The notes: generated by a model from the letters alone, not told the origin. DNA of 5,219 bases from Candidatus Pacearchaeota archaeon (GCA_018303895.1 JAGVXJ010000035.1:1-5219), one strand, 5' to 3'. Shown: positions 1-5,131, numbered from the stretch's first letter. Translations and numbers: made by a program.

Positions 1-8
1 TTTTTTTT

Positions 9-23
9 ATTTAAAATTTAAAT
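9..23 (+). promoter_or_regulatory. TATA-like promoter of the topoisomerase gene
   Basis: The AT-only stretch ATTTAAAATTTAAAT resembles an archaeal TATA box. Its downstream half (TTTAAA, 17-22) is centred about 26 bases before ATG 46, which would give a leaderless transcript. This spacing favours ATG 46 over TTG 28. Confidence 0.5.
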
Positions 24-45
24 AGTCTTGAAAACTGAACTGATT

Positions 46-1107
46 ATGTCTGTTAAAAAAAAAGAGGAGAAAGAAATTCTTTCAAGGACAATTCGCGTCG
101 GTAAGGATTTGAAAGTTTATGAGCGAAGAAATAATTCTTGGGAAATTTCAGACAAAGAGCTTCCGGAAATTATCAGGACGATTGAACTTTTCAAAGCGAA
201 TAATAATTTTGAAGTTTTGATTGACCAAAAGAATCCTGACTTTTTGAAAGGACAAATTTCCCCTGAGGGAAAAATTCAGGGGGCAAGAATAAATGTTCTT
301 CCGAATGGTGAAATTTTGGACATGGCATATTCTATTTTTGCAAAAAATCTGACTTTTCACGATGAGAGTTCGCATGACCACTGGGATGTTATTTACCAAA
401 ATCCCAACGGAAAATATGCTTATTTATATTCAATGAAAAAAAGGCAAAACTTTGTGAAGAATAAATACAAAAAAGTTAATGAGTTTGAAAAGTTATACGG
501 AAAATTATACCAAAATGTGACTGAAGCTCTGAAAAATAAAAAAGATAATTTTGCTATCCCGATGTATACTCTATTAAAAACTTATATGAGGGTTGGGAAT
601 GAAACTTATTTTAAAGCTGATGGGCATAAGGGTTTGACAACTCTTGAGAAAAAAGATATAAATATCGACGGGAAAAAAGTTAATTTTAATTTTACTGCGA
701 AAAGCGGAGTGCCTATGAGTATAAGTGAATTATTTCCTAAAGAGTATGTTGATAGACTAAAAAAAATTATGAAAAATCTGAAAGCTTCGGATTTTGTTTT
801 TGCAAACAATGGTGTTCCGTTGAAAGATACTGAATTTATGACTGCTTTTGAAAGATATTCTGGAAAAAAATTTTATCCCCATATTGTTCGCTCTTATTAC
901 GCGACTTCAAGGGCAAAAGAATTTTTGAAAACACATAAGAAAACAAATAAAAAAGAAGTGAAAGATTTGTTTACTTCTATTGCTGAAAAGCTTGGGCATA
1001 AAAGATTTTCAAAGAAAGACGACAAATGGGTTGATAGTTATAATGTAACTGTGCATCATTATCTTCAACCGAATATTTTTGAAAAGATAAATAAGATGAT
1101 TAAGTAA
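46..1107 (+). CDS. DNA topoisomerase IB (poxvirus/bacterial-like tyrosine topoisomerase)
   Basis: This protein probably relaxes supercoiled DNA by making a transient single-strand nick through a 3'-phosphotyrosine bond, without ATP. The 353-residue product has the layout of the small TopIB enzymes. An N-terminal DNA-binding part carries WDVIYQNPNGKY near residues 113-124. The catalytic domain has RVGNE (Arg182), then GLTTL, then TAKSGV (Lys219), then HIVRSYYAT (His279, Arg282), then LGH (His318), and a C-terminal HHYLQP (Tyr339, the likely nucleophile). The Arg-Lys spacing of 37 equals that of vaccinia topoisomerase (Arg130/Lys167). The His-to-Tyr spacing is 21, against 9 in vaccinia, so Tyr332 is a less likely alternative nucleophile. 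I chose ATG 46 because a TATA-like box lies about 26-30 bases before it; an in-frame TTG at 28 would add six residues. The gene is followed by a hairpin and appears to be transcribed alone. Family assignment is confident; finer subtype is not. Confidence 0.88.
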   Translation: MSVKKKEEKEILSRTIRVGKDLKVYERRNNSWEISDKELPEIIRTIELFKANNNFEVLIDQKNPDFLKGQISPEGKIQGARINVLPNGEILDMAYSIFAKNLTFHDESSHDHWDVIYQNPNGKYAYLYSMKKRQNFVKNKYKKVNEFEKLYGKLYQNVTEALKNKKDNFAIPMYTLLKTYMRVGNETYFKADGHKGLTTLEKKDINIDGKKVNFNFTAKSGVPMSISELFPKEYVDRLKKIMKNLKASDFVFANNGVPLKDTEFMTAFERYSGKKFYPHIVRSYYATSRAKEFLKTHKKTNKKEVKDLFTSIAEKLGHKRFSKKDDKWVDSYNVTVHHYLQPNIFEKINKMIK

Positions 1108-1110
1108 ATA

Positions 1111-1137
1111 TAGTGAAAGACGTAAATTTTTTCACTA
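1111..1137 (+). terminator. Hairpin after the topoisomerase gene, possible terminator
   Basis: TAGTGAAAGA (1111-1120) can pair with the stretch 1128-1137 ending in TTTCACTA. This gives eight Watson-Crick pairs, one G-T and one further A-T pair around a seven-base loop. The hairpin begins four bases after the stop codon and includes a run of T in its 3' arm. Archaeal termination mainly uses U-tracts, so this could equally be a 3'-end stabiliser or an operator for the next gene. Confidence 0.4.
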
Positions 1138-1190
1138 AGTAGTCGACGTCAAAATGAGGAAACATTTGTGTCATTAACTATACCATAACT

Positions 1191-1200
1191 TTTTTATAAT
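1191..1200 (+). promoter_or_regulatory. TATA-like promoter of the transglutaminase-like gene
   Basis: TTTTTATAAT is centred about 24 bases before ATG 1220, the usual archaeal spacing for a leaderless start. Just upstream (1134-1150) lie several short palindromes, including GTCGAC (1142-1147) and GACGTC (1145-1150), that might bind a regulator. Confidence 0.6.
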
Positions 1201-1219
1201 TCTTTTTCCTGAATTTATT

Positions 1220-1846
1220 ATGGAAAATAATGGGGTGTTTGATTTAAGCAAAAAAGAGATTGGGCTTTTCAAAAAACTTAATTCTCCGTCGAAGATTCAG
1301 GGATTTTTGAACTCATTGAAAATAAATTTTGAAGAAGAAGGAGATACCTGTTTTTCTCCAAGAAGAGTTTTGCAGGAAAAGAGATGTCATTGTGTTGAGG
1401 GTGCTGTCCTCGCAGCGATGGTTCTAAGATTTTACGGGCGTGAGCCGGTTTTGGTTGATTTGACTTCTTCAGCGAAAGATTTTGATCATGTTCTTGCGGT
1501 TTTCAAACAACATGGAATGTTTGGAGCAATAAGCAAAACTAATCACGCGGTTTTAAGATATCGCGAACCAGTTTATAGTTCAATTCGAGAACTTGTTATG
1601 AGCTTTTTTCACGAGTATTTTACCGACGAGGGGATTAAAACTTTAAGGAGTTATTCTGTTCCCGTAAATCTTAAAATTTTTGATTATCTTGGATGGATGA
1701 ATACATTCGAAGAAGTTTGGTTTATTCCTGAACATCTTGCGAAGATTAAACATTTTCCCATATTAAATAGAAAACAAATTGCCGGATTGAGAAAAGCTGA
1801 TGAGATAGAGATAAATGTTGGGAAGATGGCGGAATGGAAATCTTGA
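1220..1846 (+). CDS. Transglutaminase-like cysteine hydrolase-fold protein
   Basis: The 208-residue product resembles a widespread but poorly characterised family with the transglutaminase/papain-like fold. Visible motifs are SPSKIQGFLNSL (22-33), SPRRVLQ (46-52), CHCVEGA with candidate nucleophile Cys58, FDHVLAVF with candidate His90, GAISKTNHAVLRYREPVY (102-119), and RELVMSFFHEYF followed by KTLRSYSVP. The CxEG motif with a helix after the Cys, then DHV about 30 residues later, matches a Cys-His pair; the third catalytic residue cannot be placed with certainty. There is no signal peptide or membrane segment, so it should be cytoplasmic. The substrate is unknown. As I recall, relatives are mainly bacterial, so transfer from bacteria is possible, but this is inference. 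A TATA-like box supports ATG 1220. The gene ends tail-to-tail against the phosphatase gene with no spacer. Confidence 0.72.
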   Translation: MENNGVFDLSKKEIGLFKKLNSPSKIQGFLNSLKINFEEEGDTCFSPRRVLQEKRCHCVEGAVLAAMVLRFYGREPVLVDLTSSAKDFDHVLAVFKQHGMFGAISKTNHAVLRYREPVYSSIRELVMSFFHEYFTDEGIKTLRSYSVPVNLKIFDYLGWMNTFEEVWFIPEHLAKIKHFPILNRKQIAGLRKADEIEINVGKMAEWKS

Positions 1847-2272
1847 TTATTTTTTTCTTCCAACACTCATTAAAGTACCATAAACGTATTTGTTGAAATC
1901 AGGAAATTCTTCCATTAAATCTTCAGAATTGTTTCCTAAATTAAATAGATTGTTTAACGCAATTCCTACTGCGGGGCTTCTGTTTCTTCCCAAGGTACAA
2001 TGAACTAATAAAGAATCTGTTTCCAAAAATTTTTCTTCAAAATCAGAAATTATCTTTTGGGCTATATCTCTTTTGAAAAGTTTTCCCTCTCCAAAGGAAG
2101 GATTTCTGTCGTCGAAGGAATAAGTGTGAACTACAACCCATAATCCTGATTTGGTAAGGTTATATGATTCACCATCAAATGGATATTTTGGGGATTCAAG
2201 TCTTATTGCATAAGTTCTGTCTTTCGGAACATATTCACAAGCGTCGCATAATCCGGAGATAATTAAATTCAT
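1847..2272 (-). CDS. Dual-specificity/tyrosine phosphatase-like protein
   Basis: The 141-residue product carries the cysteine phosphatase signature VHCTLGRNRSPA (90-101). This is the HCX5R P-loop with nucleophile Cys92 and phosphate-binding Arg98. An Asp pair in YSFDDRNPSF (Asp54/Asp55) is well placed for the general acid, and FPDFNKYVYGTLM near the C-terminus resembles the closing helix of small DSPs. The likely reaction is removal of phosphate from tyrosine or serine/threonine residues; a nucleotide or lipid substrate cannot be excluded. There is no signal peptide or membrane helix, so it is probably cytosolic. The start is supported by a TATA-like box about 25 bases upstream. No kinase lies nearby to name a partner. 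Fold assignment is fairly firm; substrate is unknown. Confidence 0.78.
   Translation of the reverse strand: MNLIISGLCDACEYVPKDRTYAIRLESPKYPFDGESYNLTKSGLWVVVHTYSFDDRNPSFGEGKLFKRDIAQKIISDFEEKFLETDSLLVHCTLGRNRSPAVGIALNNLFNLGNNSEDLMEEFPDFNKYVYGTLMSVGRKK
1850..1856 (+). terminator. T7 tract after the transglutaminase-like gene
   Basis: A run of seven T begins four bases after the stop of the + strand gene, inside the 3' end of the opposite gene, where it encodes terminal Lys codons. U-rich tracts alone can terminate archaeal transcription, so this may serve as the terminator of the + strand gene. It could also be merely coding sequence. Confidence 0.3.
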
Positions 2273-2291
2273 AATTTAGACTAATTAATCT

Positions 2292-2303
2292 GGTTTATTA
2301 ATT
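2292..2303 (-). promoter_or_regulatory. TATA-like promoter of the phosphatase gene
   Basis: On the minus strand this reads AATTAATAAACC, centred about 25 bases before the start codon. CCACAA directly upstream (2304-2309) occupies the position of an archaeal BRE, and the same hexamer precedes the TATA box of the minus-strand gene ending at 3762. Confidence 0.55.
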
Positions 2304-2353
2304 TTGTGGATATTTGAGCTGTTAGTTTTGGTTTGAAAATTTTAAAAGAAAGA

Positions 2354-2365
2354 TTTATAAATATT
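2354..2365 (+). promoter_or_regulatory. Strong TATA box of the frameshifted membrane protein gene
   Basis: TTTATAAATATT is close to the archaeal TATA consensus, with the purine-rich AAAGAAAGA before it as a plausible BRE. It is centred about 25 bases before ATG 2383. This shows that the true gene start is 2383 and not the internal ATG 2664. Confidence 0.75.
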
Positions 2366-2382
2366 CATCCTTAAGTGACAAC

Positions 2383-2514
2383 ATGAAAACTTTTGAAAGC
2401 ATGTATGAAAAAATAAAGAATAATTCCTTAGTAAGAAATATGCAAAGGGTATTCAGAAGAACATCTCTTGAAATTCTAGTTGGATTAGTAATTGGTGGTT
2501 TTGCGGGGGGGTAG
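2383..2514 (+). CDS. Upstream frame of the membrane protein gene, 43 residues
   Basis: If no frameshift occurs, translation from ATG 2383 yields a 43-residue peptide. It has a charged, basic N-terminal helix (MKTFESMYEKIKNN onward) and a truncated hydrophobic segment ending GGFAGG. The stop codon TAG follows the G run without a gap. Because it ends inside the membrane helix, it is unlikely to be a deliberate product unless it acts as a short membrane-anchored peptide. The well-formed TATA box upstream indicates that this part is transcribed. Confidence 0.6.
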   Translation: MKTFESMYEKIKNNSLVRNMQRVFRRTSLEILVGLVIGGFAGG

Positions 2515-3761
2515 TTTCTGGGCATTATGAATCTGCAAGAAACAATAAAATTCCTCTCGGATTTTCAGAAATCACTCAACTTGAAAAAGAAGCTGAAAAG
2601 GAAAATCCGACACAAGGTGTTGGTGCAATAACTCATTTTTATGCAAGCACTAATGATATCTGCATGAAAGTTTTCGAAGCGTGGAATCTAACAAATAAAA
2701 AATTCAATTTTGACTTTGATAACGCTTTTGCTAAAGAATTAGAATATCATGTGGATCCCACATTCAAAACGCACCATTATAATTTAAAATCTTTTTTTGG
2801 AGTTATCCAAGAAAGAGCAACTAATGCTTTTAACAAATTGGGCCAGTTTGTAAAAGTTAATGGAAAAATGAATGGAGTTAATTCATCTTTTGATGCAAGT
2901 TGGAGCCATTCTTCTGTCGATACAACACATCAAGAATGTCATGAAGTTGAAAGTTGTAGCACAGATTCAGAAGGAAATCAAAATTGTACAACTCATGAAG
3001 AATGTCATACTGTTTGTGATTATACAACACATTATTTCACATATCATAAAGAAGACGGAGAAAAATCTTCAAAATTATTGGATTTAGTTTTGATTGAAAA
3101 CAAGGACTTACATTTCCCTGAAGAATTAAGAATTGTTAAACAAACAAATGCTGAAGGAGAATATGCTTCTGAGACTAGCAGAGAAGACAAAGAAGTTACT
3201 TTTTCAGACAAAGCTAAATTATTGAAAATTGCAAATACTTGGAACTTTGGTTCAACTTATAATTCTAACAAAGATGAAATTATGTCTTTATGGAAAAATC
3301 TTCATTCAGACTCAGATAATTGGAGAAGAGACAAAGAAACAGCTCATGATGAATCTTTTGTAACTTGTTGTGGATGTTTTGAAAGTCCAAAAGAGTATGA
3401 CACTGCAGAAAAAGCATTAAGCAACGGAAGAAATTTTTCAAAATTAACTGATGAAATTATTGGGGGAATAGAATACATAAAATCCACTGCCCCCAAACTT
3501 GACAAGTTAATCGATGAATATATTGGGGCAACTTTAGATAATAAAGAAGGGAAACCTAAAAAGTTAAGAAAAGAAATTATGAAAACTGCTAAAGAAATGT
3601 ATCAAAAAAATTTCAAAGAAGGCTTTGAAGTAGATAGATTTAGATGGTCTGTTTTATTTTTGAGTATTCTTCTTGGTGGTGGTACTGGTGCTGGAATTGG
3701 ATATTTAATTGATAGAAAAACTTCATCAAAATTTAACCGAGGCTTTTCTGGCTACTATTAA
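2383..3761 (+). CDS. Frameshifted two-helix membrane protein (full gene across the G7 tract)
   Basis: From ATG 2383 the frame encodes 43 residues and stops at TAG 2512-2514. From 2472 the -1 frame is open and runs to 3761. Joining them at the G run gives a continuous protein of about 459 residues whose first membrane helix, LEILVGLVIGGFAGG then VVSG (about 29-47), is completed only across the shift. The N-terminus is basic (RNMQRVFRR). A second helix, SVLFLSILLGGGTGAGIGYL (about 423-442), is followed by RKTSSKFNRG. By the positive-inside rule both ends lie in the cytoplasm and about 375 residues lie outside, which fits their Cys content. Both helices are rich in Gly with GxxxG spacing. I recognise no family. 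The gene may use -1 frameshifting, be phase variable, be a recent pseudogene, or carry a homopolymer sequencing error. Confidence 0.75.
2505..2511 (+). other. G7 slippery tract at the frame junction
   Basis: Seven consecutive G are very unusual in this AT-rich sequence. Relative to the upstream frame the run reads G_GGG_GGG followed by TAG, which fits the X_XXY_YYZ pattern of -1 ribosomal frameshift sites. Eight G would give a fully open gene; six G would hit TGA at 2528-2530. The downstream frame is closed by TGA at 2469-2471, so the shift must fall between 2472 and 2514. An inverted repeat GTTTCT (2514-2519) / AGAAAC (2538-2543) follows only two bases later and is weak. Confidence 0.7.
2664..3761 (+). 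CDS. Downstream frame: Cys/His-rich ectodomain plus C-terminal membrane helix
   Basis: This is the part that an ordinary gene caller would report, 365 residues from the internal ATG. It lacks the first membrane helix, and the same frame stays open 192 bases further upstream, so ATG 2664 is probably not the natural start. A weak TATA-like TTTTTATG near 2636-2643 means an internal start cannot be fully excluded. Residues 83-128 hold five Cys and many His in two copies of TTH(Q/E)ECH(E/T)V. A second cluster, TCCGCFES, lies at 234-241. The rest is polar, acidic and probably helical. Residues about 329-348 form the C-terminal membrane helix. Paired Cys suggest disulfides or metal binding outside the cell. 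No family is recognised. Its stop directly abuts the stop of the opposite gene. Confidence 0.65.
   Translation: MKVFEAWNLTNKKFNFDFDNAFAKELEYHVDPTFKTHHYNLKSFFGVIQERATNAFNKLGQFVKVNGKMNGVNSSFDASWSHSSVDTTHQECHEVESCSTDSEGNQNCTTHEECHTVCDYTTHYFTYHKEDGEKSSKLLDLVLIENKDLHFPEELRIVKQTNAEGEYASETSREDKEVTFSDKAKLLKIANTWNFGSTYNSNKDEIMSLWKNLHSDSDNWRRDKETAHDESFVTCCGCFESPKEYDTAEKALSNGRNFSKLTDEIIGGIEYIKSTAPKLDKLIDEYIGATLDNKEGKPKKLRKEIMKTAKEMYQKNFKEGFEVDRFRWSVLFLSILLGGGTGAGIGYLIDRKTSSKFNRGFSGYY
2922..3008 (+). repeat. Short internal duplication in the Cys/His-rich segment
   Basis: Two 21-base copies, 2922-2942 and 2988-3008, match at 19 of 21 positions. They are offset by 66 bases, so they stay in frame and encode TTHQECH and TTHEECH. 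This looks like a local duplication of a small Cys/His module separated by a Ser/Asp/Asn-rich linker. Confidence 0.7.
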
Positions 3762-4013
3762 CTATTTTCTAAACTTCATAACTTTCGCTGATGGTGCTTT
3801 CTTCAGCTTCTTTGTGAATTCATTAGAAATATTCTCCACTTCTTCTTTTGTTAATTCGATGATTCCCGAGAATTTTTCACCCATGAAACATAATTCAATT
3901 TTCGCTTTTTCTGGTTCAAACAAATCTTCTTTTATTGTAATTTCTTTAATTTCGCCCGAACCTGAAATTCGGTTTAGTTTTCCGTTTTCGAGTTTTTTTG
4001 TGCGAAGTAGCAT
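3762..4013 (-). CDS. Small hypothetical protein, 83 residues
   Basis: I do not recognise this protein. It is rich in Lys and Glu with no membrane segment or signal peptide. Alternating stretches such as IKEITIKEDLF (22-32) and KIELCFMGEKFSGIIEL (38-54) suggest a small beta sheet, followed by a charged helix TKEEVENISNEFTKKLKK (55-72) and a basic tail KVMKFRK. A basic tail on a small soluble protein could mean nucleic-acid contact, but nothing proves it. A TATA-like box about 26 bases upstream supports the start, and the K/E-rich composition favours this strand over the overlapping Phe/Ser-rich frame on the other strand. It converges on the membrane protein gene without a spacer and diverges from the gene at 4112. 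Confidence 0.7.
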   Translation of the reverse strand: MLLRTKKLENGKLNRISGSGEIKEITIKEDLFEPEKAKIELCFMGEKFSGIIELTKEEVENISNEFTKKLKKAPSAKVMKFRK

Positions 4014-4033
4014 AAGTTTATCATCAAAACTGG

Positions 4034-4046
4034 TTTTATAAAAATA
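4034..4046 (-). promoter_or_regulatory. TATA-like promoter of the 83-residue gene
   Basis: The minus strand reads TATTTTTATAAAA, centred about 26 bases before the start codon at 4013, with CCACAA (4048-4053) just upstream at the BRE position. It is divergent from the promoter at 4082. Confidence 0.6.
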
Positions 4047-4047
4047 A

Positions 4048-4080
4048 TTGTGGTAAAGAGGATATTTGTTTTTTTCACAA
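4048..4080. promoter_or_regulatory. Imperfect inverted repeat between two divergent promoters
   Basis: TTGTG (4048-4052) and CACAA (4076-4080) form the outer arms, with AAA (4055-4057) and TTT (4071-4073) as inner arms. The centre near 4064 lies almost midway between the two TATA boxes. It could be a shared operator, or simply the BRE elements of both promoters seen back to back. Confidence 0.3.
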
Positions 4081-4081
4081 G

Positions 4082-4090
4082 TTTTATATA
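4082..4090 (+). promoter_or_regulatory. TATA box of the gene at 4112
   Basis: TTTTATATA is centred 26 bases before ATG 4112, giving a leaderless start. The spacing favours ATG 4112 over the adjoining TTG at 4109. Confidence 0.65.
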
Positions 4091-4111
4091 TTTGGGGATG
4101 CTTGAATATTG

Positions 4112-4456
4112 ATGGTTTTAGATACGGAAAGACCGCTTGTTGTGAGTGGGCTTAAAAGAAATGGCCCGATGGCCTATTCATTTTACTTGACTTTGCCTAA
4201 TGGTGAAAAAAGCGAGATTGTTACAAGGCTTCCTTCAAATGGGATGGGAATTTCTAGACTAGTAAGAAATATTCTTCCTATTCTTTCTAAGGCATATCAC
4301 CGAGAAGTAGCTTATGACATAAAAAGTGATTTGGCTGGATTAAGTGAGGTCATTGACTTTGGGGAAGGCGGTTTGGAAGCTTTGTCTGTTGACAGAATGT
4401 ATCGGATCATAGATGAACATTTTGATTCTATTGAAAAAAGTGAGAGAATAGACTAA
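4112..4456 (+). CDS. Hypothetical protein, 114 residues
   Basis: I do not recognise this protein. The N-terminal half looks like a small beta-rich unit: RPLVVSGLKRNG, then AYSFYLTLPNGEKSEIVTRL (21-40), an amphipathic pattern with a typical turn at PNGE. The second half, from about residue 47, has helical stretches (ISRLVRNILPILSKAYHREV and VDRMYRIIDEHFDSIEKS). No membrane helix, signal peptide, metal cluster or catalytic motif is visible. The start is set by the TATA box 26 bases upstream; TTG at 4109 would add one residue. It is followed 35 bases later by another 114-residue unknown gene with its own promoter-like box, so the two may be co-oriented neighbours and not an operon. Confidence 0.68.
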   Translation: MVLDTERPLVVSGLKRNGPMAYSFYLTLPNGEKSEIVTRLPSNGMGISRLVRNILPILSKAYHREVAYDIKSDLAGLSEVIDFGEGGLEALSVDRMYRIIDEHFDSIEKSERID

Positions 4457-4458
4457 AT

Positions 4459-4467
4459 ATTTATAAA
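4459..4467 (+). promoter_or_regulatory. TATA box of the gene at 4492
   Basis: ATTTATAAA lies directly after the stop codon of the preceding gene and is centred about 29 bases before ATG 4492. This suggests separate transcription with a leader of at most a few bases. Confidence 0.6.
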
Positions 4468-4491
4468 CAATCTGTCTGAACAAATTAAATA

Positions 4492-4836
4492 ATGGAATAT
4501 CAAATTCATGGAATTCCGGTTTATTTGGATGAAAAAGCTGAGTGTGGAATATACAAACCAAGAGATGGTGGATTGATTAATGATTATTCTGAGATGAATC
4601 CTGCCGATATGATTAAAATACTTAATAGTGTACCGAAAGAACGGGCTATCGAAGAAATTGCTGGGTTGAGAGATTTGGCTGATAAGCAGTTAAAAAACGG
4701 CGGTGCTTCAGATTTTGGTTCTCCTTTCTTGAAAAGAAAAAATAATTTTCAAGTACCCTTCAGTGATGTTGAGGGAAATATTGAAAATACAAGAAAGTTT
4801 GCTGAAGATATTTTGAGAGTGTTAAGTGGGAAATAA
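4492..4836 (+). CDS. Hypothetical protein, 114 residues
   Basis: I do not recognise this protein. It opens with a short strand-like segment MEYQIHGIPVYLDEK and a Gly-containing loop (YKPRDGGLIND). Two mostly helical stretches follow: NPADMIKILNSVPKERAIEE (36-55) running into IAGLRDLADKQL, and NIENTRKFAEDILRVLSGK at the C-terminus. Between them is a polar linker with SDFGSPFLKRKNN (73-85). The protein is soluble and mildly charged, with no Cys cluster or membrane segment. A TATA box upstream and a T-rich stretch downstream suggest a single-gene transcript. No homologue or role can be given from sequence alone. Confidence 0.68.
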   Translation: MEYQIHGIPVYLDEKAECGIYKPRDGGLINDYSEMNPADMIKILNSVPKERAIEEIAGLRDLADKQLKNGGASDFGSPFLKRKNNFQVPFSDVEGNIENTRKFAEDILRVLSGK

Positions 4837-4843
4837 TTTTTGA

Positions 4844-4871
4844 TTTATTTTTTTGTTTGAATTGTTTTTAT
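4844..4871 (+). terminator. T-rich tract after the gene at 4492
   Basis: The gap between the two convergent genes is very T-rich on the + strand and contains a T7 run at 4848-4854, without a stable hairpin. U-tracts of this kind are the usual archaeal termination signal. Confidence 0.45.
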
Positions 4872-5131
4872 TTCCACAATGGTTTGGCTAAGGGAGTTTT
4901 ATTAAATTCCTTTCCAAGTTTGTCTTTTAAATCATAGATGTAGTCTTCATCAGTGAATATACAATAATACTCTTTATTTTCTTTACAGAACTTTTCATAA
5001 ATTTTCTTTTTCTTGTCATATCTTTCTTTTGATGTTTCATCTTCCATTCCATTGTGTTCTAAAATCACTGTATTGCCTTTTTTGTCTTCAATGACAAAAT
5101 CTGGTCTAAATAGCTCATTTTCGATGTTCAT
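4868..5131 (-). CDS. PD-(D/E)XK nuclease-like fragment, 87 residues
   Basis: This is the surviving open frame of a larger gene. RPDFVIED (9-16, Asp11) and TVILEHNGMED (21-31, Glu25 followed by His26) match the PDF...(I/Y)xEHxGM signature of restriction-endonuclease-fold proteins related to the C-terminal nuclease of some UvrD-like helicases. ERYDKKKKIYEKF matches the following Tyr/Lys helix, and YYCIFTDEDYIYDLKDKL the last strand and helix. A metal-dependent DNA nuclease is the likely ancestral function. ATG 5131 has no well-spaced TATA box (TTATATTC lies only about 20 bases away), and the family's sequence continues upstream of it, so this start is probably not natural. Without its first helix and strand the fragment may be inactive. 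Confidence 0.6.
   Translation of the reverse strand: MNIENELFRPDFVIEDKKGNTVILEHNGMEDETSKERYDKKKKIYEKFCKENKEYYCIFTDEDYIYDLKDKLGKEFNKTPLAKPLWK

Noticed and set aside
148..399. Open frame of 83 codons on the minus strand
   Set aside because: It lies wholly inside the topoisomerase gene, which has recognisable catalytic motifs, and has no promoter-like box of its own.
606..809. Open frame of 67 codons on the minus strand
   Set aside because: It is antisense to the catalytic core of the topoisomerase; its Phe/Ser-rich composition is typical of antisense to K/E-rich coding sequence.
1151..1180. Possible C/D-box small RNA between the first two genes
   Set aside because: ATGAGGA resembles a C box only loosely and no clear D box follows; the AAATG/CATTT stem is only five pairs.
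1684..1866. Open frame of 60 codons on the minus strand
   Set aside because: It overlaps the transglutaminase-like gene and the end of the phosphatase gene, and shows no motif.
2872..3087. Open frame of 71 codons on the + strand
   Set aside because: It is an alternative frame within the Cys/His-rich ectodomain; its composition (many Ile, Met, Lys) is that of an out-of-frame reading.
3709..4041. Open frame of 110 codons on the + strand, rich in Phe and Ser
   Set aside because: It is the antisense shadow of the K/E-rich minus-strand gene 3762-4013, which has a properly placed TATA box. The frame also starts inside the C-terminal helix region of the membrane protein gene.
4340..4561. Open frame of 73 codons on the minus strand
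   Set aside because: It spans the end of one + gene, a promoter and the start of another, and has no sensible promoter or motif.
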